Of a stretch of 64,000 nt of DNA, positions 33,297-42,138 are shown piece after piece. Source of the DNA: Cytophaga sp. FL35 (GTDB taxonomy: Bacteria; Bacteroidota; Bacteroidia; Flavobacteriales; Flavobacteriaceae); NCBI RefSeq assembly GCF_014349235.1, contig NZ_JACSOH010000014.1, positions 1 through 64,000 on the forward strand, given 5' to 3'. The notes beneath the pieces were generated by a model. It saw only the letters and a list, made by a program, of their open reading frames with translations, searched no databases and was not told the DNA's origin. A program made the translations under genes and the position numbers. Positions within the stretch are counted from its first letter, which is position 1. The number at the start of each line of letters is the position of its first letter.

Positions 33297-33912
33297 TGGT
33301 AAAATATAATCTAGTTATTTCTTCTTTTGTATGATTGAGGTTTCCGTTAGCGGAAACCACATATAAAAACGCTTCGTAAGAGTCTTCATCTACATCTACC
33401 CATCCACATAAAACAGAATCAGCCTTTTTATTCTGTAAAAGACTATTGGTATATTCCCATAAATAGTCCGCATTAAATGCGTCAAAGATAAAAAAACTAT
33501 TTTCAGAATACAGTTTATGCCTAATGCTAATTTCGCCCATACAAATGTTAGGCAAAGTGTAAACAAAAACGGCGGGACTGGGAAAATAATTGTCAGCGTC
33601 CTCAATGGATTTTTGATATTTTCTATCGGTATCTAAACTGGCGCTTTTGTTGGCTAGAACTATTGCCGTATTTTCTTGAAACAGATTGTTTTCCTTAAGG
33701 CTGTTGAGAAGTACATCGGCACAAAGAAACCCCAGTTTGCTAAGTCTGTCCATTTTAAAGAATTTGGAATAATCCGTTTTAAAATGTTGATAAGCGAGTT
33801 TCAAAAATTCATTAAGCGTAGAGGTGTCCTCGGAAAATAGGAGTTCCTCGTTTTTTAGGACGGTGTTATCCTTAATACGGCAATAGCCTTGTATGAAATT
33901 ATTCTTGTTCAA
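33289..33912 (-). CDS. Short ketosynthase-like protein (3-oxoacyl synthase relative) of unknown role
   Basis: About 207 aa. The region SPAVFVYTLPNICMGEISI followed by a conserved aromatic segment matches the N-terminal part of the small KS-like proteins seen in aryl polyene and flexirubin clusters. No active-site Cys-containing motif (ACSSG type) or His motifs are present, so it is not a condensing enzyme. No ATG is available at the 5' end. TTG 33912 starts 8 bp after the methyltransferase stop, giving (M)NKNNFIQGYCRIKDN, and is preferred to TTG 33960, which would overlap that gene by 41 bp. Confidence 0.7.
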   Translation of the reverse strand: MNKNNFIQGYCRIKDNTVLKNEELLFSEDTSTLNEFLKLAYQHFKTDYSKFFKMDRLSKLGFLCADVLLNSLKENNLFQENTAIVLANKSASLDTDRKYQKSIEDADNYFPSPAVFVYTLPNICMGEISIRHKLYSENSFFIFDAFNADYLWEYTNSLLQNKKADSVLCGWVDVDEDSYEAFLYVVSANGNLNHTKEEITRLYFTNE

Positions 33913-33919
33913 GAAATGA

Positions 33920-34981
33920 TTAGTTCTTTTTGCAGACCAACATGGTATGAAATTCACCAATGGCCAAGTCTTCTGTAAGTGTTAGTCCGGCCTTATAAAT
34001 TAAATCTATAAATTCTACAGCTTTGTACATTTTGCTATTTCCGTTGGCCATTGCGGTGAAGTATAAAGAAGTGGCTTCCAATGTAAAACGGGCATTCGCA
34101 AATTTTTGCCTGTCCGTAAATGTTTCTATGATAATAAGTTCTGTATTATCATCCATAGAATTTACACAGGTTTTCAAAATGTTGAGTATTTCCTCTTTGG
34201 AAAAACAGTCTAAAAATTGACTCATCCAAATGGTATCCGCCCCAGCGGGAATGGTCGGGTTTGATGACAGCCAGTCAATTTCCTGTCCTGTAACCCTATT
34301 TTCCAATCCGTTGTTTTTAGTATTGGCCAGTGCTTTTTTCAATTGTCCGGGCAAATCGAAAATTTTAATATGCACTTCTGGGTCAAAATTGGCACAAAGA
34401 ACGGCAAATTTACCGGTGTTCCCACCAATATCGAAAAGGGTCTTTGGTTTACGTCTAAAGACCAAGGGTAGGGCTTCGCCAAAAATCTCATCGGAATAAA
34501 AATGATCAAAGGCGAACCAAGATTGCTGCACTCTTTCCGGTAATTGTGAAAGACCTTCATATACGGTAGGCCAATTACCCAACTCCTTTAAGCCGGCAGG
34601 TTTGCCTGTTTCTATGGCTTCTGGTAGATGGTAGAGTCCTTGGTAGCAAACGTCTTGGGTGAAATTTAGATTGGCCTCGGTCATTTTGTTATAATTCAGG
34701 AAATACCCAATTTTAGTGAGGTCATAATTTCCGTTTTCATCTTGAGAAACGATATCCGAGCTTTCTGCAACTTCGAGCAAAACACTTAAGCCATATTCCG
34801 TTAAATTCAATGCCATGGCAAGATTTTCTAGGGAGGTCTTCCCCTCTCTTGAGTGCTCAAAAATATAGTCCAAAACACCAAGTTTCCTTAAAGAGACCGT
34901 AGTTTGAAATATAAAGGGGGCAAAAGCAATCTTTTGGGCTTCTTCAAGCGCTTTGATAGCCTTAATGGGTTTTTTGGCCAT
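33920..34981 (-). CDS. SAM-dependent O-methyltransferase-type enzyme
   Basis: A 353-aa class I methyltransferase with an N-terminal winged-helix dimerisation domain (FAPFIFQTTVSLRKLGVLDY), typical of small-molecule O-methyltransferases. The SAM loop is TLFDIGGNTGKFA, then HIKIFDLPGQ and a GADTIWMSQFLDCFS segment. It transfers a methyl group, possibly to the aryl ring or a hydroxyl of the pigment. It lies between two ketosynthase genes in the cluster. No regulatory site was seen in the 88-bp gap upstream. Confidence 0.88.
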   Translation of the reverse strand: MAKKPIKAIKALEEAQKIAFAPFIFQTTVSLRKLGVLDYIFEHSREGKTSLENLAMALNLTEYGLSVLLEVAESSDIVSQDENGNYDLTKIGYFLNYNKMTEANLNFTQDVCYQGLYHLPEAIETGKPAGLKELGNWPTVYEGLSQLPERVQQSWFAFDHFYSDEIFGEALPLVFRRKPKTLFDIGGNTGKFAVLCANFDPEVHIKIFDLPGQLKKALANTKNNGLENRVTGQEIDWLSSNPTIPAGADTIWMSQFLDCFSKEEILNILKTCVNSMDDNTELIIIETFTDRQKFANARFTLEATSLYFTAMANGNSKMYKAVEFIDLIYKAGLTLTEDLAIGEFHTMLVCKKN

Positions 34982-35069
34982 TATAAGTAATAATCTATGT
35001 GAAGGGTAAATTTAGGCATTGAGACTCAAATAGAAAACAAATGTTAAATTTTTAGAAGCTCATATAGCA

Positions 35070-36212
35070 CTATATCTTTTTAAAGATAGCTGCCGTGTTG
35101 GAACCTCCAAATCCTGATGCCGTCTTTAAAAATATGTTTAGGGGTGTTTCTTTTGGTTTCTGAATAATGTTCAATGAATGCGAAACTCCTAATTCTCGGA
35201 ATCCTACGGAAGGAAAAAGGGTATTTCTTTTAAGAGAATGCATTCCTATAATAGTTTCCAGAAGTCCCGAAGCGCCAAGGGTATGACCAAAATATCCTTT
35301 TAAACTGTTAATGGGTGTTTCTTGCATACCACAACGGTTAAAGGCAATAGACTCCATTTCATCGTTGTATTGGGTGGCCGTACCGTGTGCGGATATGTAG
35401 TCTATTTCACTAGCATTTAGCTTGGCTTCTTTAAGGGCGGATTGAACACTACGGTAAAGACCTTCCCCCGTTCTAGAGGGGCCAGAAATATGATTGGCAT
35501 CGTTACAGGAAGCATCACCTACAATTTCTACTGATTCCTCAATTGCCAACGAATGGTGTTTGGTTACCAAAACGCTGGTAGCTACCTCCCCAATATTGAT
35601 TCCTGTCCTGGTCTTGCAGTACGGTCTGCAGGGTTCGTCACTTAAGGCTTGAAAAGCATTGAAGCCAGAAATGATGAATTTTGTCACCAGGTCTCCCGCA
35701 ACTACAAAAATGTGGTCAAATTTTTGGCCGTTTACCAATCTCTTTGCAATAGATAAGGCCAATACTCCGGAAACACAGGCGTTGGATACTACTATTGGTT
35801 CTGTTGTAAAACCGAAAAAGTTTCCAATTTCTAACGCTAATTTACTTAGATACGCCCTTTCACGTGAAAAAGGGTTTTTGTTGTCAAGCACGTCTATATT
35901 TCCCTTAGTGGTGGATATGATCAACCCTACGCGCCCGCTCAATTTTATATTTGCTTTTTGGATAGTATCAGATAGGCTAACCAGCATCATTTGCTCCAAA
36001 CGGGTGTGGGGCGATGTAGGAGCGATTTTTCGGTAGGCTGCTTTCAGCTTTTCTGGGTCCACCATGGAGCTGATAAACGGTTTTTCAAGAATAGTGGGTT
36101 TGGTTATGGAACGTAATCCGGTTTTACCTTGGGCAATTTGTTCCACTACCTCTTGGCTGTTGAAACCCAGAGAGGAAATGATGTTGTTGTATGATATAAT
36201 GGGATTACTCAT
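35070..36212 (-). CDS. Beta-ketoacyl-ACP synthase (second active KS)
   Basis: About 380 aa with the complete triad: Cys in VVSNACVSGVLALS, His in ISAHGTATQYND and His in LKGYFGHTLGASG. The N-terminal region is shorter than in FabF. ATG 36212 (MSNPIISYNN) is preferred to TTG 36224; either overlaps the thioesterase gene by a few bases. One KS in such loci builds the polyene and another probably the alkyl chains of the resorcinol. Which chain this one serves cannot be told. Confidence 0.9.
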   Translation of the reverse strand: MSNPIISYNNIISSLGFNSQEVVEQIAQGKTGLRSITKPTILEKPFISSMVDPEKLKAAYRKIAPTSPHTRLEQMMLVSLSDTIQKANIKLSGRVGLIISTTKGNIDVLDNKNPFSRERAYLSKLALEIGNFFGFTTEPIVVSNACVSGVLALSIAKRLVNGQKFDHIFVVAGDLVTKFIISGFNAFQALSDEPCRPYCKTRTGINIGEVATSVLVTKHHSLAIEESVEIVGDASCNDANHISGPSRTGEGLYRSVQSALKEAKLNASEIDYISAHGTATQYNDEMESIAFNRCGMQETPINSLKGYFGHTLGASGLLETIIGMHSLKRNTLFPSVGFRELGVSHSLNIIQKPKETPLNIFLKTASGFGGSNTAAIFKKI

Positions 36213-36654
36213 CCAGCAGACCAACTTTTATTTTCCATTCCCTGAAAAAATCCGGTAGGGTAAGGGAAAGTTCTCCGCCCAACGCCACAAAAACCTGTAC
36301 AGTCTCACCGGTGCAAACTACTTTTCCAGAAGGATTCAGCAATTCATATTTAAATATCATCTTGGCAGCGGCAGAATCAATATAGGTTGTTTTAATTTTT
36401 GCGATATCCCCATATTCCAAGGGAAGTTTATGTTCACATTTTGAAGAAACTATGGGAGTAGAAAAATTATGGCTTTTTTGGTCTAAATAAGATATGCCAT
36501 GGTGTCTACCAAAGGCTTCCCTGCCATCTTCAAAATACTGAATATAGTTACCATGCCATACAATGCCTAAGGGGTCGCATTCTGAAAATCGAATGCGTAC
36601 CTCGGATGTTAAACTTAAGTCCGGGGTTTTATTAGACGGCAATTTGTCTCTCAT
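36205..36654 (-). CDS. 4HBT/YbgC-type acyl thioesterase
   Basis: A 149-aa hotdog thioesterase. The catalytic region is VRIRFSECDPLGIVWHGNYI, with the Asp of the 4-hydroxybenzoyl-CoA thioesterase family, and EDGREAFGRHHG follows. It hydrolyses acyl thioesters from CoA or ACP. In aryl polyene clusters a thioesterase of this type edits or releases chains. It overlaps the ABC permease gene by 23 bp and the ketosynthase gene downstream. Confidence 0.88.
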   Translation of the reverse strand: MRDKLPSNKTPDLSLTSEVRIRFSECDPLGIVWHGNYIQYFEDGREAFGRHHGISYLDQKSHNFSTPIVSSKCEHKLPLEYGDIAKIKTTYIDSAAAKMIFKYELLNPSGKVVCTGETVQVFVALGGELSLTLPDFFREWKIKVGLLDE

Positions 36655-37900
36655 TGTAAAATATGGCTATTCCTGTGGTTATAAGAAAGAACAAAAATAA
36701 CAAAGCGATTTCGGGAAGCAACTCCAATATTCCAACATTTCTTAGGAATACATCATAAAAAGCGCTCAAACCCCAATTCATAGGAGATACATTCGATAAA
36801 GCTTGCATGAATTTTGGCATGGCAAAAACGGGCACCCACACCCCGCCCAAGGCGGCCAAAATAACTACAAAGGTTGCCCCAAATGGTGCCGATTGTTCTT
36901 GAGATTTAGCTACTGTACCCAATAAAAGTCCTAGTCCCACCGCTGCCAGACCGGCAAAAAAGGCAACAAAAAATAACATAGGCAGTTTTCCGGCAACCGA
37001 TAACTCGGGAAGGCCCAAAATAGGGAACAGAAAAACGCCCACTAGTAACATGAGCGCAAATTGTATGAGGGCTACCGTTAGAAAAACTATTGTTTTTCCT
37101 CCCAAAACCGTTCCGTAGGAAACAGGATTGGTACGCAATCGAACAAAAGTGCCCAAGTTCTTTTCATTCACCATATTTATGGAGAGGGGCAGGATGATAA
37201 AAAAGATGGCAAATAAGGTCCAAGCCGGTATATTGTGTTGTGTAGAATTTGGAATGGCAGATTTATCAGGAACATCGCCGGGAGCAATTTCAGAAAAAGT
37301 TATAAAGGGTTGGGTGTCAAAAATTTCCTCCGTAGGGTCATCTGTAAGTTCTTCTTGGAACGCCTTATAGATAGATTCGGTTTCTATTTTGGATACCATT
37401 TGGTTAATGCCGCTCTTGATAGAGTTTCTAAAAGAAAGCTGGGTAGCCGGGTCAAAATATAACTTTACTTCTTTCTTGCTATTTGCGGACGTTTGAATGG
37501 CTTCGGCATCATTTCCATTGAATTTGCTAAGGATACCCTCCACATTCTCCAGTACTTTACGGTTTAAGGCAGACGAGAGATTTTCGGGAATTACAATTGC
37601 CAGCTGATAATCGCCGTTTTGGACGAGTTGTTGTGCCTTTCTTTCATTTTCTTGGGGTACAATTTCAAACTGTTGGGCCGCGGCCATATTTTCCCTGATT
37701 TGTTCGGAAACACTTCCCTTATCCTTATCAACCAATAAAATGGGAATTTTTGATTCCTTCAGTGTTTTGAAAGTACCATCTTGAATGGTGGTGATGGTAA
37801 TCACCAAAAGCAGTGGCATTAAAAATAAAATGGCCAGCCCACCAAAATCCCTAGTGAGCAATAAGAACTCTTTTGTTGCAGAAGCCCAAAGTTTATGCAT
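36632..37900 (-). CDS. ABC-2-type transporter permease
   Basis: 422 aa. One N-terminal membrane helix (LAILFLMPLLLVITITTI) is followed by a large extracytoplasmic loop and five to six C-terminal helices, ending near the last residues (ALLFLFFLITTGIAIFY). This matches the ABC-2 membrane family (YhgE/LinL-like half). With the ATPase upstream, which overlaps it by 8 bp, it forms an exporter. The substrate may be a pigment part or a lipid. Confidence 0.88.
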   Translation of the reverse strand: MHKLWASATKEFLLLTRDFGGLAILFLMPLLLVITITTIQDGTFKTLKESKIPILLVDKDKGSVSEQIRENMAAAQQFEIVPQENERKAQQLVQNGDYQLAIVIPENLSSALNRKVLENVEGILSKFNGNDAEAIQTSANSKKEVKLYFDPATQLSFRNSIKSGINQMVSKIETESIYKAFQEELTDDPTEEIFDTQPFITFSEIAPGDVPDKSAIPNSTQHNIPAWTLFAIFFIILPLSINMVNEKNLGTFVRLRTNPVSYGTVLGGKTIVFLTVALIQFALMLLVGVFLFPILGLPELSVAGKLPMLFFVAFFAGLAAVGLGLLLGTVAKSQEQSAPFGATFVVILAALGGVWVPVFAMPKFMQALSNVSPMNWGLSAFYDVFLRNVGILELLPEIALLFLFFLITTGIAIFYNERQIAV

Positions 37901-38636
37901 AATCCCTTAAAGCTTTTCCTGTTTTTGCCAAAAATACCTCTTCCAAGTTTTTGGCTTCCGGTTCTTTCCTTATCAATTCTTCCGGTTTTCCTTTGCATAT
38001 AATAGTACCAAGGTCTATTATGGCAATTCTAGAACAAAATTCTTCCGCTTCATTTAAGTGATGGCTGGTGTACAGGATGGTGGTGCCATTTTTGTTCAAT
38101 TCTTTCAAAAAGCTCATAATGGCGTTTTTAGACTGTACATCAACTCCTACGGTGGGTTCATCCAAAAAAAGGACTTTGGGTTGATGCAATATTCCGGCAA
38201 TTAGATTGATGCGTCTTTTCATACCTCCGGAGAAGGTTTTTATTTTCTTATGGGAGAAAGGTTTAAGGCCCAAAATATCAAGATGTTCATTTATTTTTTG
38301 GGTGAGCACCGTACCACTTAACCCATACATGCTCCCAAAATACTTGAGGTTTTCAAACGCTGTGAGTGTAGGGTAGAGGGCGTATTCTTGAGGAACAATA
38401 CCGATCATTTGTTTTAATCGGGACATTTGCCCCTGATAACTTAGTCCATCTATGGTGAAGGATCCTGATGTGGGTTTGAGCAGGGAGCTCAACATAGAAA
38501 TCAGGGTGGTTTTTCCTGCCCCATTGGGTCCTAAAATTCCAAAGACCTCACCTTCATTAATAACCAGGTCCAAATTATGAACCGAAAACCTTTCGGCATT
38601 CTTATATTTTTTTGAGAGCTGGTTTATTTGAATCAT
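37893..38636 (-). CDS. ABC transporter ATP-binding protein
   Basis: A 247-aa ATPase with Walker A GPNGAGKTTL, Q-loop VPQEYALYPTL, signature TFSGGMKRRINL, Walker B VLFLDEPTVGVD and H-loop YTSHHL. It is the CcmA/NatA-like type used with ABC-2 permeases. Its stop overlaps the permease start and its ATG shares 4 bp with the BtrH-like gene upstream, so the three are co-translated. Confidence 0.93.
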   Translation of the reverse strand: MIQINQLSKKYKNAERFSVHNLDLVINEGEVFGILGPNGAGKTTLISMLSSLLKPTSGSFTIDGLSYQGQMSRLKQMIGIVPQEYALYPTLTAFENLKYFGSMYGLSGTVLTQKINEHLDILGLKPFSHKKIKTFSGGMKRRINLIAGILHQPKVLFLDEPTVGVDVQSKNAIMSFLKELNKNGTTILYTSHHLNEAEEFCSRIAIIDLGTIICKGKPEELIRKEPEAKNLEEVFLAKTGKALRDYA

Positions 38637-39628
38637 ACGGCTTTACGTAGGGCTTTAAAAAAGGCCTCTTCCCTTTGGGCAATGGACATTAATTGATCGG
38701 AAATGGAATCATAGTTCTCTAATTGGCCGCTCCTGTTCTTGTAGATTCGGGATGCTTCCAAGGCAAAATCACGCCAAGCGTCTCCAATTTGGGTCATTTC
38801 CTTAGAGAAATCCTTTAGTTTTTCATTTTTAAGTACATCACTGGCTTCTTGAAGAAAAGCAGCATAAATGTATCTGAATCCACCGCCACCAGTGCCAATT
38901 TCCTCTTGCATCCGTACAATTTGGCCTAAATAATGGTTGGCTTTTTTTGGGCCGAGCTTTTTGGGCCATTTTTTAATATTCTTGGCCACCCAGCGCATGG
39001 CCCTAACACCAACTATGGGTGCAGGGGCGAGCATATCTCTACACGTGTGCTTTATGCCCTTTACAATGGCTGTTTCCAATTCCAGTTTTTGGGGAAATGA
39101 GGTAGGATAATAGATATGGCCCTTTGGGGCGAAAGCTCCTTTGGCAAAGCGTACTTTTTCAAGTTGTTTTTCCGTTAAGGTGGTAACACCTTCCATTACA
39201 GGGTCGCTAATAAGGTAATTGCCGTTTTCCTTTCCATAGACCACCATATTATGGGCGTTGAAATGAAAACGATACTCATCCGGAAAGTATATAAGGTTGT
39301 ATACCCCAACTTGAAGTCCTACCGGGTTGTTATTGTTCAAATTATGGTCCAATCTTTCCTTGGCTTTTTTGGGATCTTTGAACTTTTCCCTTTTTACCTT
39401 TACCCCAACTCGTTTGGCAAACCTATTAAAAACCAGGCCGGGCATGACCCTATAGGTGAAAACAGGTGCGTAATTGACCTTTATGAATGGCAAATAACTA
39501 AATAGGAGTCCGGAGCCAATGCCAAATACCATGGGTTCGCTTACTTCAAAACCATTATGGCGCATAAGGTTGGAAACCACACCGTTTTCGCAATGTGCCG
39601 ATTGCTTGTGGGTAAAGTCTATTTGCAT
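38633..39628 (-). CDS. BtrH-N/DUF4872 protein (Cys-His peptidase-like fold)
   Basis: A 331-aa protein. The N-terminal domain matches BtrH, the enzyme that moves a gamma-glutamyl aminobutyryl group from an ACP to butirosin. The Cys-containing entry AHCENGVVSNLMRHNG and a His-containing HFNAHNMVVYGK segment fit the papain-like pair. The C-terminal part (GGGFRYIYAAFLQEASDV) matches the helical DUF4872. It could therefore transfer an acyl group from an ACP onto an acceptor, for example joining polyene to resorcinol. That is inference. It sits between the ABC ATPase and a 134-aa unknown. Confidence 0.8.
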   Translation of the reverse strand: MQIDFTHKQSAHCENGVVSNLMRHNGFEVSEPMVFGIGSGLLFSYLPFIKVNYAPVFTYRVMPGLVFNRFAKRVGVKVKREKFKDPKKAKERLDHNLNNNNPVGLQVGVYNLIYFPDEYRFHFNAHNMVVYGKENGNYLISDPVMEGVTTLTEKQLEKVRFAKGAFAPKGHIYYPTSFPQKLELETAIVKGIKHTCRDMLAPAPIVGVRAMRWVAKNIKKWPKKLGPKKANHYLGQIVRMQEEIGTGGGGFRYIYAAFLQEASDVLKNEKLKDFSKEMTQIGDAWRDFALEASRIYKNRSGQLENYDSISDQLMSIAQREEAFFKALRKAV

Positions 39629-40033
39629 TTATTGATCTTTAATGTGCTTTAATTCGTCAATGCCAATCTCAAAAACATTGGCATATTTTTGAAGTGTTTT
39701 GGTTGATAATTTTTTAAAGACCGAAGGTTTAAAGTGACGTTTTACTCTCCACTGCCATAGCCCAACATAACTTGCCAGAATGGGTACATCCATCTTATGG
39801 AGCTCCATGTAATATTCAATGGGGCTGGTCTTCTTCTCGATTACACGTTGCTTTGCTTCCTCTACACGTTCTTCAATTTCCTTTATGGCATTGTCCAAAG
39901 CAATAGTTTTTGGTTCCCAACCAGTACTTAATTCGGTAACATAATTGCCATTTTCATCAACTGCATACACCATGTCTTTAATGTTGGCTTTTTGAAGCTG
40001 ACTTTTGTCCTGGGGTACCTCTTTCTTTTTCAT
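39629..40033 (-). CDS. Conserved hypothetical, 134 aa, before the BtrH-like gene
   Basis: 134 aa, charged, with no signal peptide or membrane segment. The C-terminal part (KLSTKTLQKYANVFEIGIDELKHI) resembles a small helical bundle. It directly abuts the BtrH-like gene (1 bp between stop and ATG), so a functional link to it or to the ABC pair is likely. I recall proteins of this type only from flexirubin-like loci. No function is known to me. A 71-bp gap upstream separates it from the dehydratase genes. Confidence 0.7.
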   Translation of the reverse strand: MKKKEVPQDKSQLQKANIKDMVYAVDENGNYVTELSTGWEPKTIALDNAIKEIEERVEEAKQRVIEKKTSPIEYYMELHKMDVPILASYVGLWQWRVKRHFKPSVFKKLSTKTLQKYANVFEIGIDELKHIKDQ

Positions 40034-40104
40034 AGTAGCGAAGTAAACAATATTTTAACTAAGCTTTTTAGGGGATTTCAATGTTGCTATAACCGGCACA
40101 CTGA

Positions 40105-40563
40105 CTAAACTTCGTGGATTAAAAAATTAAAGGTACAATCTACGATTAAATCATCATTTGTAAAAGTCGAGGAGGTAATCGTGCATACACTCATGGTGCC
40201 AGTGTCAAATCTGGAGATGAGTTTGGCCTTGGTAACCAATAACTCGTTGACCTTTGGAAGTTTTTTTATTTCAACTTTTTTAATGGCACTAATGTAGCCT
40301 ACAAGCTTATTGCCAGACCCTTCAAGATCCTCATCATCAAAATAACTTTGGCCTACAATGGCAGTACTTGCTTGGGCAGCATTTTCAATAAGTCCCGCCT
40401 CGGCTAAATATCCTTTTGAATTGATAAAAATGCAGTCCTCAGTAATTTCGTAATGGGTAATTACAGAGTCCTCGTCAAGATATGGGGTCACCGTAGCCAT
40501 AAGCATGGGAGGCCTATGGGGTAAAAAATTCTTTATGTTGATATCGTACCTGGCCTTTTTCAT
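40105..40563 (-). CDS. Hotdog dehydratase-like protein (ApeP/FabZ-like), His present
   Basis: 152 aa with the entry NFLPHRPPMLMATVTPY, keeping the His of the FabA/FabZ group, and the helix GYLAEAGLIENAAQ, keeping the Glu. It is therefore a plausible active 3-hydroxyacyl-ACP dehydratase, forming the double bonds of the polyene. It lies 1 bp after a related gene (40565) whose corresponding His is Gln, so the pair may work as a heterodimer, as described for dehydratases of aryl polyene systems. Confidence 0.85.
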   Translation of the reverse strand: MKKARYDINIKNFLPHRPPMLMATVTPYLDEDSVITHYEITEDCIFINSKGYLAEAGLIENAAQASTAIVGQSYFDDEDLEGSGNKLVGYISAIKKVEIKKLPKVNELLVTKAKLISRFDTGTMSVCTITSSTFTNDDLIVDCTFNFLIHEV

Positions 40564-40564
40564 T

Positions 40565-41002
40565 CTATTTGGCCAAGGCCGTTTTCATTTCACTATTGGC
40601 GATAATCCTACCATCACATTCTACCTGTGCTTTTACCAAGGTCACATCCATAATATCATGAAGAATTTCAACAGTAGTTACCAACTTTTGTGAATTTCTA
40701 GGTAAATGGAAAATTTCTGCTTTCTTAATAGCTCCAATGTACCCTGTTGGTGCCGGTTTTTCTAGTAAGTAATATTTGTATCCTGTATGTAGGGCAATCG
40801 TTTGTGCCATATTTTCGATAAGTCCGGCAGCAGAGAAAAAATCTTCTTCTGCCAAAATGTTGGTAGGACCTATGGTAAAGTTTGATACAATTTTTTTATC
40901 TGCATACTCAACTAAAGAATCTACCATTACAAATGGTGATTTTTGAGGTATTAGCGATAATAAGAAATCGCCAGAGGCAATATGGTCATTTGTTTCTGCC
41001 AT
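40565..41002 (-). CDS. Hotdog dehydratase-like protein, His replaced by Gln
   Basis: 145 aa and similar in fold to the next gene. The entry reads LIPQKSPFVMVDSLVEY, with Gln in place of the catalytic His, while the helix AAGLIENMAQTIAL keeps the Glu. Alone it is unlikely to be a full dehydratase. Paired with the 40105 product, which has both residues, it could form a mixed active unit. Its ATG shares one base with the stop of darB. Confidence 0.82.
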   Translation of the reverse strand: MAETNDHIASGDFLLSLIPQKSPFVMVDSLVEYADKKIVSNFTIGPTNILAEEDFFSAAGLIENMAQTIALHTGYKYYLLEKPAPTGYIGAIKKAEIFHLPRNSQKLVTTVEILHDIMDVTLVKAQVECDGRIIANSEMKTALAK

Positions 41003-42135
41003 TAACAGACAGTTAAATAGGCATACATATATGAAAATCTAGCACTCTCCGGAACATGGAAAAGAATTTTATCACCCTTTTTTAATTGTCCGGAAGCGAC
41101 TAATTCCTCTAACATAACGTAAATGGAAGCAGCTCCAATATTTCCTACTTGTTGAAGATTCAAGAACCATTTTTTCCAAGGCATTTCTATACCTTGCTCC
41201 TTCATTTCGTCATAAAGGCCTTGCTTGAAATAATAGGATGAAATGTGTGGCAGATAGTAATCTACGTCATCAGGACCTATACCGTGCTTTTCGTAGGTCA
41301 TTTTTAAACTGTGAACTCCCTTTTTAAGGATATTATCACCTAATAACCTTGTATCCTGTTTCATGGCGAACAAAGACCTTTTTCCCCATTCTTCGGACGG
41401 AAATTCACTCCAGGGTGTCAACTGGCCATTTTCTTCCTTTTCCGCACCGGCATACATGCAGGTTTCCATTTCAAAGGCATATGAGTAACCGTCCATCCAC
41501 TCGATTTTGAGTGGTTGCTTTCCTTTTGGCTCACTTTCCAATAACACAGCTCCAGATCCATCGGATAGCATCCATCTTAGAAACTCCTTGTTAAAAGCTA
41601 ATATAGGACTCTCTTCCAGTTCTTTTAATTGTTCCACCTCATTTTGAAAAATTCGCTCTTTCATCCAAGAGGAAGTTCTTTCAGAGCCGGCGCAGGCAGC
41701 ATTTTGTGTTTCTCCCGCTTTAACGGATAAATAACCGTATTTAAGGGCGTTCATACCTGAACAACAGGCTCCAGAAGACGAGTTTATTTCCATGTTCCTA
41801 TTTTTAAGGAAACCGTGTACCATACTGGTGTGGGAAGGAAGCACCTGGTCAGGGCTAGAGGTACCACAGGATAACAGTTCAATATCTTGGACTGTAAATT
41901 CATCGTCACAAAGACCCTCTACCGCCGCTGCGGCCAGCTGCGCATTATTGTGAGTGGTCTTACCCTCATCATCAATAGCGTAATATCTCGTTTTTATTTG
42001 ATTGTTTCTTAGGACAATTCTTCTTGCCTTGGAAGCTTTTCCATCAATGACCCCCAGTTTTTCCTCCATTTGGTCATTGTCTACTGGTTTATTCGGTAAA
42101 AATTTGGAAATTCTGGTAATGTAAACGTCCTTCAT
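41002..42135 (-). CDS. darB: DarB-like ketoacyl synthase III for dialkylresorcinol
   Basis: About 377 aa, FabH-like. The Cys is in SSSGACCSGMNALKYGYL (near residue 125), the His in YYLPHISSYYF and the Asn in QVGNIGAASIYVM. It precedes darA, which with the rest of the locus identifies it as DarB. In established dialkylresorcinol biosynthesis, DarB condenses two beta-ketoacyl thioesters and closes the ring to a cyclohexanedione. ATG 42135 is preferred to TTG 42138. Confidence 0.9.
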   Translation of the reverse strand: MKDVYITRISKFLPNKPVDNDQMEEKLGVIDGKASKARRIVLRNNQIKTRYYAIDDEGKTTHNNAQLAAAAVEGLCDDEFTVQDIELLSCGTSSPDQVLPSHTSMVHGFLKNRNMEINSSSGACCSGMNALKYGYLSVKAGETQNAACAGSERTSSWMKERIFQNEVEQLKELEESPILAFNKEFLRWMLSDGSGAVLLESEPKGKQPLKIEWMDGYSYAFEMETCMYAGAEKEENGQLTPWSEFPSEEWGKRSLFAMKQDTRLLGDNILKKGVHSLKMTYEKHGIGPDDVDYYLPHISSYYFKQGLYDEMKEQGIEMPWKKWFLNLQQVGNIGAASIYVMLEELVASGQLKKGDKILFHVPESARFSYMYAYLTVC

Positions 42136-42138
42136 CAA

